A stretch of DNA of 63,704 bases from DATEFF01 sp964586395. Its GTDB lineage: Bacteria > Patescibacteriota > Saccharimonadia > Saccharimonadales > EFPC-124. The DNA lies in the NCBI GenBank assembly GCA_964586395.1, contig CAZPGP010000004.1, forward strand, positions 1 through 63,704, in the 5' to 3' direction. The position numbers and the translations under genes were made by a program. Shown here in pieces: positions 49,431 through 57,034 of this stretch. The notes under the pieces are model-generated. The model ran no database searches and was not told where the DNA came from. It was given only the letters and a program-made list of their open reading frames with translations. Each line of letters opens with the position of its first letter. Positions within the stretch are counted from its first letter, which is position 1.

Positions 49431-49459
49431 AAAGACCACGCGATAAGGCGTGGTCTTTC
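49431..49459 (-). terminator. Rho-independent terminator of the helicase gene
   Basis: On the minus strand AGACCACGC pairs with GCGTGGTCT, followed by TTTTCTTG. Confidence 0.85.
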
Positions 49460-49475
49460 TGTAAGCTGGGTAGCT

Positions 49476-50738
49476 TTAGCGTTCGATGAACGTCAATGCG
49501 CTACCACGCTTGCCACCACGACCGGTTCGGCCGATACGGTGAACGTAGTCCTGGTAGGTGTTAGGCTGGTCGAAGTTGATGACGTGGCTGACATTTGGAA
49601 TGTCGAGGCCGCGAGCAGCAACGTCGGTTGCAATCAGCACCTTTACGCGGTCGTCCTTGAAGTTCTGGAGCGCGCGCTTGCGCTGTGGCTGGCTCTTGTT
49701 GCCGTGGATGGCTTCAGATGGGAAGCCGTTTTGGGTCAACTGGTCGGCAAGGCGCTGAACGCCCCACTTGGTTTGACCGAAGACCAGTACCTTTTCGAAC
49801 TCAGGCTTAGCCAGGAGTTCCTGAAGGACTTCAATCTTGTGCTCTTTGTTCTGGGCGCGGATAACGTCCTGCTCAACGTGCTCGCTGGTTTCAGCGGTAC
49901 GAACAGAGACGGTTACAGGGTCAACCAACAGAGTACCGAGGAGCTGCTGAATTGGCGGAGTGATAGTTGCGCTAAAGCACAGTGACTGGCGCTTCTCTGG
50001 AAGTTCACCGATCAAGAATCGGATGTCGTTGATGAAGCCCATGTCCAGCATCTGGTCGGCTTCGTCCAGGACGACAACTTCAACATTCTGGAGCTTCAGA
50101 ACGCCGCGTTTGACGAGGTCCTTTAGGCGGCCAGGTGTGCCGATGATGACCTGTGGGCCACGCTTGACGTCAGAGATCTGACGAGCGATGTTCATGCCAC
50201 CGACGATCAAAGCGCTGTAAAGGCGCATGCCGCGGCTGAATTTGCGGAATTCGTCGTCGATCTGGTAAGCCAGCTCGCGAGTAGGAGCCATGATCAGTAC
50301 GGCTGGGCGGTTCTGTGTGTCTTTAATGCGTTCAAGCGTTGGGATCACAAAGGCAGCCGTCTTACCGGTACCGGTGTTGGCGAGGCCAATGACGTCACGA
50401 CCTTCGATGATTGCTGGGATCGCGCCATCCTGAATAGCGGTTGGCGTGGTGTAGCCAGCTGTCTCGATGTTGCGTCGAATAATGTCGCTAACCTTGAAGT
50501 CAGCGAACATGTGAGTTGGTTCGTAGGCGATCTCCTCTGCAGGAGCAACGGCCTTGTTGACGAACTTTTCTGGGTTAATGTAGGTGCCGCCGTTGCGGTT
50601 ACCACCACTGCGGCGCTGTGAGCCGTAGTTTACTGGGCGGCCATTGCGACGGAATCCGCCGGCGCTGCCACCACTGTTATTGCCTGGTCCGCGACGGTCA
50701 GAGGGCCGCGAAAAAGAACTGCGTGAGTTGTTTCTCAT
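49476..50738 (-). CDS. DEAD-box RNA helicase
   Basis: 420 aa. A Gly/Arg/Asn-rich disordered N-terminus (about 1-60) precedes the helicase core: Q motif PTAIQDGAIP, Walker A ANTGTGKTAAF, DEAD in VVLDEADQML, SAT in LCFSATI, and motif VI HRIGRTGRGG. The RG-rich tail is at the N-terminus instead of the C-terminus. Many such helicases are cold-induced and unwind rRNA or mRNA. No gene is seen in the 260 nt upstream, only AT-rich sequence with small inverted repeats (about 50836-50877). Confidence 0.95.
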   Translation of the reverse strand: MRNNSRSSFSRPSDRRGPGNNSGGSAGGFRRNGRPVNYGSQRRSGGNRNGGTYINPEKFVNKAVAPAEEIAYEPTHMFADFKVSDIIRRNIETAGYTTPTAIQDGAIPAIIEGRDVIGLANTGTGKTAAFVIPTLERIKDTQNRPAVLIMAPTRELAYQIDDEFRKFSRGMRLYSALIVGGMNIARQISDVKRGPQVIIGTPGRLKDLVKRGVLKLQNVEVVVLDEADQMLDMGFINDIRFLIGELPEKRQSLCFSATITPPIQQLLGTLLVDPVTVSVRTAETSEHVEQDVIRAQNKEHKIEVLQELLAKPEFEKVLVFGQTKWGVQRLADQLTQNGFPSEAIHGNKSQPQRKRALQNFKDDRVKVLIATDVAARGLDIPNVSHVINFDQPNTYQDYVHRIGRTGRGGKRGSALTFIER

Positions 50739-50942
50739 GTAAGTTTAATATTGCCTTTCGTGTGCAAACGATCAAATTGTATAGATTGATGGATTGCCTA
50801 TTATTGGTAATCTGGCTGCAAATGAACAGCGAGATATACCTCGTGGGCTCGATATCCATCTATAGCTCGATAATTATAGCACAAAATAATGCTTATGTCG
50901 AAGGATTTATGAAATATTGCTGTTTAAAGCTGTAAATAAGTG

Positions 50943-50991
50943 CAAGCGGTGCGGGCGGGCGGCCACGCGTAGGGCCGCCCGATCCCGCTTG
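50943..50991 (-). terminator. GC-rich cassette stem-loop
   Basis: GGGCGGCC (50957-50964) pairs with GGCCGCCC (50973-50980), extended by CAAGCGG and CCGCTTG outside. It follows the stop of the 51000 gene. Confidence 0.75.
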
Positions 50992-50999
50992 TTGTACCG

Positions 51000-51452
51000 T
51001 CAGTCGTGTGACCGTTCCCGCGTTGAATGCCTGTGCAGCATCAGCAGGGTGAGGCCGAGGATCAGCATGAACGCGCTGTAGAAGATGTCGAAGCCCAGAT
51101 CGCCGCGCTTGGACTCGTCGAACTGCACGATCCCGGTGGTGTTCGTCGCCATCAGCAGGTAGTACGCCAGGAGTGCGAGCGAGCTCGGAATCAGCGCGGC
51201 GACCAGCCAGTTGTAGATGCCGAGGCGTCCGCCCCTGGCCTTGCAGATCAGGACGAGCCCGAAGGCCAGCATGATCACGGCGAGGTACAGCTGGACCGAC
51301 ACCTGCGCCGGGACGCGGTAGCCAGGGGTGGTGCACAGCGACGAAGCATCACAGCTGGCCGGGTTGTTGAGTCGCCAGATGTCGCCGATCACGAGCACGC
51401 CACTGGTGGTCGTGAGAATCACGCCGCAGGCGAAACGAAATAACAGGTTCAC
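51000..51452 (-). CDS. Four-helix membrane protein in a GC-rich cassette (150 aa)
   Basis: The GTG at 51450-51452 was preferred over one two codons upstream because of spacing from GAGGGAG. Four helices: FRFACGVILTTTSGVLVIG, SVQLYLAVIMLAFGLVLIC, LVAALIPSSLALLAYYLLMA and IFYSAFMLILGLTLLML. A loop with two cysteines (NPASCDASSLCTTPGYR) lies between the first two. Family unknown. Confidence 0.65.
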   Translation of the reverse strand: MNLLFRFACGVILTTTSGVLVIGDIWRLNNPASCDASSLCTTPGYRVPAQVSVQLYLAVIMLAFGLVLICKARGGRLGIYNWLVAALIPSSLALLAYYLLMATNTTGIVQFDESKRGDLGFDIFYSAFMLILGLTLLMLHRHSTRERSHD

Positions 51453-51492
51453 GGTCACTCCCTCGATTGGGGTCGGTTGACTTTACAAATGT

Positions 51493-51522
51493 ATTATAAC
51501 ATTTTTTGGTACATTCGTCACA
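51493..51522 (-). promoter_or_regulatory. Cassette promoter
   Basis: TGTGAC (51517-51522) and TATAAT (51493-51498) on the minus strand, spaced 18. Confidence 0.55.
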
Positions 51523-51536
51523 TAGTATCCGAGGAG

Positions 51537-51920
51537 CTATTGCCTGTGATTGTCCTCGAGTTCGTGAATCCGGTCGTGATCGAGGCCGAAGTGGTGTGCG
51601 ATTTCGTGCCAGAGCGTGTGTTTGACGTGTGCTTTTAGCTCAGCGACATCGCGGCTCGCGTGTTGGAGCGGATTCTTGAAGATGGTGATCTTGTCGGGCA
51701 GGACTAGGTTGTATCCCGCTCCCCTTGCCGTCTGCGGGATGCCTTCGTATAGGCCAAAGAGCGTTTCGTGCGAACGTAGTTTCATTTGAACGCGTTGGGC
51801 TTCAGTTGGTTCATCGGCGTAGACGACCGCGACGTTGTCGAGTGCGGAGATGTATTTCTCGGGAAGTTCGTCCATAACTTCAGCGATAAGGGCTGCAAAA
51901 TGATCGTCAGATATATCCAT
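51537..51920 (-). CDS. Small zincin-like metallopeptidase (127 aa)
   Basis: The C-terminal LWHEIAHHFGLDHDRIHELE has HExxHxxGxxH, the minimal zinc site of 'zincin-like metallopeptidase' (DUF1025/MPN-type) proteins, with the third His at HD. The N-terminal ALDNVAVVYADEPTEAQRV is the family's other block. A TACGAT box 7 nt before the ATG points to leaderless expression. It is host-type and sits between cassettes. Confidence 0.88.
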   Translation of the reverse strand: MDISDDHFAALIAEVMDELPEKYISALDNVAVVYADEPTEAQRVQMKLRSHETLFGLYEGIPQTARGAGYNLVLPDKITIFKNPLQHASRDVAELKAHVKHTLWHEIAHHFGLDHDRIHELEDNHRQ

Positions 51921-51927
51921 ACGTATT

Positions 51928-51933
51928 ATCGTA
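51928..51933 (-). promoter_or_regulatory. -10 box of the leaderless metallopeptidase gene
   Basis: TACGAT on the minus strand, 7 nt before the ATG. Confidence 0.45.
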
Positions 51934-51977
51934 CCATCAGAATTAGTTCATGGGATGAGCGACAGGCTCATCGATTC

Positions 51978-52015
51978 CGCGTAGCGGGCCGGGGACACTC
52001 CCCGGCCCGCACGCG
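51978..52015 (-). terminator. GC-rich cassette stem-loop
   Basis: GCGGGCCGGGG pairs perfectly with CCCCGGCCCGC around ACACT, and CGCGT/ACGCG extends it outside. It is about 16 bp, among the strongest in the window. Confidence 0.85.
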
Positions 52016-52031
52016 AAGTGCTGGGCGACGA

Positions 52032-52466
52032 TCAGTCGTCGAGGCCCGTGTCGACCTTGACGCAGGTGTTCACCGTGCCGGTCGCGAGACCGGTAGCGAG
52101 GTGGCGCCGGTAGCGGTCGATCCTGTACGGCAGCGCGGGCGCGCCGTCGCCGAGGTAGACCTTGATGACGCGGTGGACGCCGGCCGGGACCCAGAACAGC
52201 TTGTCGTTGTCCAGGACGACGATGGCGCCGCCGGAGTGGTCGATGAGCTGCATGACCTGGGCACTGCCGGTCTCGTACCGGTTGCGCGCGGCGCCGACGC
52301 TGGCCGTGACGATCGCCGTCAGGGCTGCGAGGATGCCGCCACCGATGGCCACGCGCTTGCCGGTGACTCGGCGCGAGGTGCTGGCCACTCCGGGGAGGTG
52401 CTGGCTGATCGCGTCGGGAAGTCGGTCGGTGAGGCCGGACGGGAGTGTGATTCGGGGCTTACGCAT
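52032..52466 (-). CDS. Unknown cassette protein with one membrane helix (144 aa)
   Basis: ATG at 52464-52466 with SD GAAGGAGGC. A basic N-terminus with SGLTDRLPDAISQHLP, one helix (VAIGGGILAALTAIVTASVG), then a beta-rich outside part (AIVVLDNDKLFWVPAGVHRV) with a single Cys near the end. No family is recognised. GC-rich codons. Confidence 0.6.
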   Translation of the reverse strand: MRKPRITLPSGLTDRLPDAISQHLPGVASTSRRVTGKRVAIGGGILAALTAIVTASVGAARNRYETGSAQVMQLIDHSGGAIVVLDNDKLFWVPAGVHRVIKVYLGDGAPALPYRIDRYRRHLATGLATGTVNTCVKVDTGLDD

Positions 52467-52552
52467 GACTGCGTTGCCTCCTTCGTTGAGTCGATGAACC
52501 TGTCGTGTGCGCCGCCTGGGGTTTTGTGGCCCCTGAGCGAGCGTCGAGGACT

Positions 52553-52581
52553 ATCTAAACATTTAAATAAGTTCACGTCAA
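52553..52581 (-). promoter_or_regulatory. Cassette promoter
   Basis: TTGACG (52576-52581) and TTAGAT (52553-52558) on the minus strand, spaced 17. Confidence 0.55.
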
Positions 52582-52690
52582 TTAAATAGAATTGAGTTTG
52601 CACCACTCCGGAGGCTTGAGCGCGGCGCGGTGGCAAGGGGTGGATTGCACGGCGGTTGGCCATGCGCCCTTGCTCTTCCGCGTCGTATGT

Positions 52691-52996
52691 CTACTGCTTT
52701 GGGGCGTTCATTGTGTCGAGGATCGCATCGATCGCCGCGCTGTGGCCCTTCTTGAGCTGTTCGCGGAGGGCGAGCATCTCGGCGTACTTGGCGTCGAAAG
52801 CCCTGAGGATTTCCTCATGGGCCGCGATGACGTCATCGATCGTCACCCCCTTACTTTCCTGCATGCCACGTACGAGGTCAGCCCACGTTGCGTCGCTCAG
52901 ACGCTGGCGGGCGGCCACTGCGCTCTCCAGGAACTTTTCCAGGGCTGCGCTCACCCGGTTCATGCTTTGGGTGGAGCGGATCAATTCGTCAGACAA
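52691..52996 (-). CDS. Helical cassette protein (101 aa)
   Basis: TTG at 52994-52996 after AGAGAGGCAGG. Nearly all helix, with coiled-coil-like repeats (RVSAALEKFLESAVAARQRL; AAHEEILRAFDAKYAEMLAL). No motif. GC-rich codons. A downstream hairpin is not obvious here, unlike most cassettes. Confidence 0.55.
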   Translation of the reverse strand: MSDELIRSTQSMNRVSAALEKFLESAVAARQRLSDATWADLVRGMQESKGVTIDDVIAAHEEILRAFDAKYAEMLALREQLKKGHSAAIDAILDTMNAPKQ

Positions 52997-53028
52997 CGAC
53001 CTGCCTCTCTAAGAGTGGTGCGATACAT

Positions 53029-53057
53029 ATTATATCATGTTTTATAGTATTTTGCTA
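53029..53057 (-). promoter_or_regulatory. Cassette promoter
   Basis: TAGCAA (53052-53057) and TATAAT (53029-53034) on the minus strand, spaced 17. Confidence 0.55.
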
Positions 53058-53089
53058 GATCGAGATTAGGTTTGTTTGGACATAAGTGG

Positions 53090-53095
53090 TATACT
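53090..53095 (+). promoter_or_regulatory. -10 box of the RRM gene
   Basis: TATACT lies about 120 nt upstream of the RRM start, giving a long 5' UTR without a clear hairpin. Confidence 0.5.
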
Positions 53096-53218
53096 GTGAC
53101 CAGCAAGTTATTCTTACTTACCCCTGCGTATAGTGCGGTCACCACAAGCCACATTTTATTCTCGGCTTAGCAAAGACCCTATCTCGCCTAACATCAGCTC
53201 ACAGAAAGGCTAAATAAA

Positions 53219-53521
53219 ATGGCAACTAAGCTATTCGTAGGAAAACTATCTTTTAACACCACTGACGAGACCCTCCGTGCTGCATTCGAAGCATTCGGTG
53301 CTGTATCAAGCGCACAGGTTATCATGGACCGCGACACCGGTCGCTCTAAGGGCTTCGGCTTTGTAGAGATGGAAAATGACGCTGAAGCACAGGCAGCAAT
53401 TTCTGGCCTAAACGACCAGGAAATTGACGGCCGCGTTGTAGCCGTAAGCGTCGCTAAACCACGCGAAGATCGCCCACAGCGAAGCGGCGGCGGTTTCGGT
53501 GGCGGCTTTCAGCGCCGTTAA
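53219..53521 (+). CDS. RRM-domain RNA-binding protein
   Basis: 100 aa. RNP2 is KLFVGKLSF and RNP1 is KGFGFVEM, both intact, with the usual about 80-residue RRM; a Gly/Arg-rich tail ends the protein (RSGGGFGGGFQRR). Like cyanobacterial Rbp proteins it probably binds mRNA. The long 5' UTR suggests control at the RNA level. It begins a plus-strand run with the ATP-grasp gene. Confidence 0.93.
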   Translation: MATKLFVGKLSFNTTDETLRAAFEAFGAVSSAQVIMDRDTGRSKGFGFVEMENDAEAQAAISGLNDQEIDGRVVAVSVAKPREDRPQRSGGGFGGGFQRR

Positions 53522-54305
53522 GGATACTATCGTTTCTTCGCCAAGACTCGGCACGACCGAGCTTCTGTTTCGACGCTCAGTTGACATGAACTTACAGCCT
53601 GTCTGGGTAATTCCAGGCAAGCTGTTCGTTGTGTCAATTGGGGGTACCGAAACCTACGTCAACATTACACAAAGTCCGCTCAACTCTCACGCCAGCGTTA
53701 GTTTGGCGAGAGACAAGTACTTCACGCGGCGCGTCCTAGAACGAAATGATATTCCTAACATTCCCTTTGCACGACCAACGACGCATGCCGAAGCTGACGC
53801 ATTCCTGGCGGTTCATAAGACTATTATCGCCAAACCGGTTTCTGGCTCAGGTTCAAATGACATCCATATTGTTACTAAGGCCGCACAGCTCCATTCTTTG
53901 CGTATTGAGGGCTATATCCTCGAGAAGTACATTGCCGGCGTAGAGATGCGCTATTTGGTTGTAAACGGTGAAGTTGCGGGCGTCTATCGCAGCGACTATG
54001 GCACTTCCGTTGAGGTTAGTCGGGCACTTGAATGCGTCGCGTTTCCTCGTGATGAATGGGACGAAGCGCTGATTGAGTCTTCTCTCCAGATCGCTCGGGT
54101 GATGGGTCTCTCATTTGCGGCTATAGACTTTCTGATTGACGACACCGGCTGTGCGCACGTTCTGGAAGTTAACACGATGCCCGATCTTAAATGGTTCCAC
54201 GCGCCCACCTCCGGGCCTGCCGTTGATGCTGCTGGGCTATTCATGGAGGCGATCGTGACCGATGGTCACCGGCTCCGCTCCACTGTATTAATAGAGGAAA
54301 GTTAA
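53499..54305 (+). CDS. ATP-grasp ligase (RimK/GshB-like)
   Basis: 268 aa if the GTG at 53499 is used, overlapping the RRM stop by 23 nt; a later ATG at 53586 would remove conserved-looking sequence. SLARDKYFTRRVLERNDIPN opens the grasp fold, IIAKPVSGSGSNDIHI and GYILEKYIAGVEMRYLV bind ATP, and AIDFLIDDTGCAHVLEVNTM carries the metal Glu-Asn pair. It would add an amino acid or peptide to a carboxyl group. The substrate may be encoded or fixed by the neighbours. Confidence 0.85.
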   Translation: MAAFSAVKDTIVSSPRLGTTELLFRRSVDMNLQPVWVIPGKLFVVSIGGTETYVNITQSPLNSHASVSLARDKYFTRRVLERNDIPNIPFARPTTHAEADAFLAVHKTIIAKPVSGSGSNDIHIVTKAAQLHSLRIEGYILEKYIAGVEMRYLVVNGEVAGVYRSDYGTSVEVSRALECVAFPRDEWDEALIESSLQIARVMGLSFAAIDFLIDDTGCAHVLEVNTMPDLKWFHAPTSGPAVDAAGLFMEAIVTDGHRLRSTVLIEES

Positions 54306-54308
54306 GCA

Positions 54309-54803
54309 ATGAAACACCTTATCGGCAACTCTCGCAATGGCGCCATCGTCTACGTAAATCTGATCCAATCGGATATTGCCAAGCAGATTTCGTGGCAGCC
54401 TCACTTACTCGGTCTCGTCCGGGAGGTTCTAGAGAAGACATCATTGAAAGGCCCTAACGCTGTCGTCGAGCGCGACATGGGTCGGCCTATTGGCTATAGT
54501 TTTGTTGTAGCAACGACTGATGCGAACAAAGTCTTTTACGCTAAACTCCTTCGCGAAAGCGTCTACACACGTTTCGTGCGTGATGTTCAGCCTGCTTCAA
54601 CACAGTTTTTGACGCTTGCTCTCAGCCGCAACCCCGACGGATCATATGCCCTGAACAGTATTACTGTTGGCAAAGCCGTCCCTCCCCGTCCCGGGAGTCC
54701 TGACGAAACCGAACTAAGCCGACCGTACTGGGCAGAGCACGCTTACGTGTTCGATAAACAGTCCGTTCAGACGCAATCACTAACAAAGGAATGCCCGTAC
54801 TAA
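54309..54803 (+). CDS. Unknown partner of the ATP-grasp gene (164 aa)
   Basis: It starts 3 nt after the ATP-grasp stop with GGAAAG before it, so is translationally linked. LIGNSRNGAIVYVNLIQSDI and PNAVVERDMGRPIGYSFVVA suggest an alpha/beta fold, and the end (RPYWAEHAYVFDKQ) is aromatic. No family is recognised. Confidence 0.65.
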   Translation: MKHLIGNSRNGAIVYVNLIQSDIAKQISWQPHLLGLVREVLEKTSLKGPNAVVERDMGRPIGYSFVVATTDANKVFYAKLLRESVYTRFVRDVQPASTQFLTLALSRNPDGSYALNSITVGKAVPPRPGSPDETELSRPYWAEHAYVFDKQSVQTQSLTKECPY

Positions 54804-54811
54804 GGAGGCTT

Positions 54812-54889
54812 ATGGCTAAAGGCAGATCACCCAAGAAAGAGATCAAAAAGAAATCAAAAAAGGCCAAGGAGCAATCCCTGGCCTTTTGA
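54812..54889 (+). CDS. Possible 25-aa basic peptide overlapping a terminator
   Basis: ATG at 54812 has a near-perfect SD (AAGGAGG) 5 nt upstream. The peptide is Lys-rich, beginning MAKGRSPKKEIKKKSKKAKE, and ends LAF. Its last 10 codons form the terminator hairpin, so either it is real and terminates inside itself or the SD is chance. It directly follows the 164-aa gene. Confidence 0.5.
   Translation: MAKGRSPKKEIKKKSKKAKEQSLAF
54858..54887. terminator. Bidirectional terminator between the ATP-grasp unit and typA
   Basis: AAAAGGCCA pairs with TGGCCTTTT. After removing the false gap it lies about 20 nt beyond the typA stop as well. Confidence 0.85.
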
Positions 54890-54957
54890 GTTCGCGTCGT
54901 GTGCCACCACTAAGACTTGTTGTTGTGGCGCTTGCGCTCGTGTGGGTCGAGGTAGCG

Positions 54958-55057
54958 NNNNNNNNNNNNNNNNNNNNNNNNNNNNNNNNNNNNNNNNNNN
55001 NNNNNNNNNNNNNNNNNNNNNNNNNNNNNNNNNNNNNNNNNNNNNNNNNNNNNNNNN
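54958..55057. other. Artificial 100-N scaffold gap with a 55-bp overlap
   Basis: Bases 54903-54957 are identical to 55058-55112. The contigs overlap by 55 bp, the same length as at 1121-1220, which points to an assembler k-mer of 55. The typA 3' end is therefore duplicated in this scaffold. Confidence 0.95.
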
Positions 55058-55064
55058 GCCACCA

Positions 55065-56891
55065 CTAAGACTTGTTGTTGTGGCGCTTGCGCTCGTGTGG
55101 GTCGAGGTAGCGCTTGCGGAGACGCAGGCTCTTTGGCGTAACCTCAAGCAGCTCGTCGTCTTCGATGAAGTCGAGTGACTGCTCTAGGCTGAGCTGAGTG
55201 TAAGGTGTCAGCTGGACCGTACCGTCAGATGAGCTACTGCGCATGTTGGTCAGGTGCTTTGCCTTACAGACGTTGATCTCGAGGTCGTCGCTGCGGTTGT
55301 TTTGGCCGACGATCATACCTGCGTAGACCTGTGTGGCTGGGCCAACGAACAGCGCGCCACGAGACTCTGCGGTCTGTAGGGCGTATGGCGTGGTCGTGCC
55401 AGCTTCAGTAGCCATCAGGACGCCATTGCGGGTCTTAGGCATGGCTGAGCCAAGTGGCTGGTAGCCGGCCGGCAGGCTGTTCATGATGACCGTACCTTTG
55501 GTGGCGGTCAGTAGCAGGTTGCGCAGGCCGAGCAGGCCGCGAGTTGGGATAACGTAGGTGATGCGCGTGCCACCCTTGGTGGTCTGGAGTTGTTCCTTCA
55601 ATTCTGCGCGTCGCATGCCTAGCTCTTGGCTGACTGAGCCGACGAATTCGTCGGGAACTTCGATGATCAGCTCTTCGAGCGGTTCTTGCTCAACGCCGTC
55701 GATCAGCTGTGTAACGACCTGTGGGCGGCCAACTTCGAATTCGAAGCCTTCGCGACGCAGGGTTTCAATCAGAACTGACAAGTGGAGTTCACCACGGCCG
55801 CTCACCAAGAAGCCAATGCCGCTGTTTTCAACACGGAGTGAGACGTTGGTTTCGAGCTCTTTGTTCAGGCGGTCGCCAATCTGGCGGCTGGTTGTGAACT
55901 GGCCTTCCTTACCCTTCATAGGTGAAGTGTTAGGGCCGAGGTAGATCTTGAGCGTCGGTGCTTCGATATCGAGCACGGGCAGCGCCTCAGGAGTTTCGGC
56001 GTCAGCGATTGTCTCGCCAATGTGCGCGTCAGGCACACCGGTGACAGAGATAATGTCGCCTGCACCTGCTTCTTCGACTTCGACTTTGCCGAGGCCTTGG
56101 TTTACGAAGACCTTGTCGATTTTGGTCTTGATGATCGTGCCGTCCACCTTGATGAGGGCGATAGCTTGGCCGCGCTTGGCAGAACCGCGCTGGATGCGAC
56201 CGATAGAATACTTGCCGAGGAAGTTGTCGTAGCTAAGAGCAGTCACGAGCAACTGAAGTGGCTTGTCGGTTTCGGCGACAGGGGCTGGAACTTCATCGAG
56301 GATGGCGGTAAATACAGGGGTCAGGTCGGCGTCGGCGGTTGGATCGCTTGGCATGTCTGTCCACGCTTTACCGTCACGGCCGATTGCGTAGTAGATTGGA
56401 TAGTGCAGTTGGTCGTCGCTGATAGCGAGCTCGAGGAACAGGTCAGCGACTTCGTCCTCTACTTCGGCGATGCGGCTGCTAGGCTTATCGATCTTGTTGA
56501 TGATAACAATTGGCTTCAGACCAAGTCCGAGCGCCTTGCCGAGTACAAACTTGGTCTGTGGCATTGGACCTTCTTGGGCGTCGACGATCAGTAGGACGCC
56601 GTCGGCCATGTTCAGGGTGCGCTCGACCTCACCAGAAAAGTCGGCGTGTCCCGGAGTGTCAACGATGTTGATCTTGTAGCCGTTGTACTCTACGGTGGTT
56701 TGCTTAGCGGTGATGGTGATGCCTCGCTCACGTTCCTGGTCGCCACTGTCCATGATGAGGGTCTGGCTCATCTCGGCTTGGTTGTCGCGGAAGGTGTGAG
56801 ACTGCTTAAGAAGCCCGTCTACCAGGGTTGTTTTGCCGTGGTCAACGTGCGCAATAATAGCGATGTTGCGAATTTTGTCTGGTGAAATCAT
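55065..56891 (-). CDS. typA: Ribosome-associated GTPase TypA/BipA
   Basis: 608 aa from the ATG at 56889-56891; the longest frame starts further upstream but without signals. G1 AHVDHGKTTLVD, G2 RGITITAK, G3 DTPGHADF and G4 NKIDKPSS are intact, followed by the TypA C-terminal part (GTVIMNSLPAGYQPLG; LRLRKRYLDPHERKRH). It binds the 70S ribosome, often under stress. The start codon has no SD of its own but overlaps the stop of an SD-led 11-codon ORF. Confidence 0.95.
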   Translation of the reverse strand: MISPDKIRNIAIIAHVDHGKTTLVDGLLKQSHTFRDNQAEMSQTLIMDSGDQERERGITITAKQTTVEYNGYKINIVDTPGHADFSGEVERTLNMADGVLLIVDAQEGPMPQTKFVLGKALGLGLKPIVIINKIDKPSSRIAEVEDEVADLFLELAISDDQLHYPIYYAIGRDGKAWTDMPSDPTADADLTPVFTAILDEVPAPVAETDKPLQLLVTALSYDNFLGKYSIGRIQRGSAKRGQAIALIKVDGTIIKTKIDKVFVNQGLGKVEVEEAGAGDIISVTGVPDAHIGETIADAETPEALPVLDIEAPTLKIYLGPNTSPMKGKEGQFTTSRQIGDRLNKELETNVSLRVENSGIGFLVSGRGELHLSVLIETLRREGFEFEVGRPQVVTQLIDGVEQEPLEELIIEVPDEFVGSVSQELGMRRAELKEQLQTTKGGTRITYVIPTRGLLGLRNLLLTATKGTVIMNSLPAGYQPLGSAMPKTRNGVLMATEAGTTTPYALQTAESRGALFVGPATQVYAGMIVGQNNRSDDLEINVCKAKHLTNMRSSSSDGTVQLTPYTQLSLEQSLDFIEDDELLEVTPKSLRLRKRYLDPHERKRHNNKS

Positions 56892-56923
56892 AAAATAAAT
56901 GACCCTGTATTGGCGTGGGTCAT
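56888..56923 (-). CDS. 11-codon upstream ORF coupled to typA
   Basis: It encodes MTHANTGSFIL and starts at the ATG at 56921-56923, preceded by AAAGGAC. Its TGA stop overlaps the typA ATG (ATGA). A stem ATGACCC/GGGTCAT covers its first part. This is the usual geometry of translational coupling. Confidence 0.5.
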   Translation of the reverse strand: MTHANTGSFIL

Positions 56924-56937
56924 GTCCTTTACTGTTA

Positions 56938-56943
56938 ATTATA
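56938..56943 (-). promoter_or_regulatory. -10 box of typA
   Basis: TATAAT on the minus strand; the transcript would start about 8 nt before the uORF. Confidence 0.55.
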
Positions 56944-56971
56944 GCATAAAAGTGCAGTTTTGCCTTGCCCG

Positions 56972-57008
56972 GTGGCGGCCGATCGACGACGATGTCGATG
57001 GCCGCCAC
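56972..57008 (-). terminator. GC-rich cassette stem-loop
   Basis: GTGGCGGCC pairs with GGCCGCCAC, and ATCGAC with GTCGAT inside. It follows the cupin gene. Confidence 0.8.
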
Positions 57009-57034
57009 GCAGGCGTTGGTCTCGGCGAGCCGAC

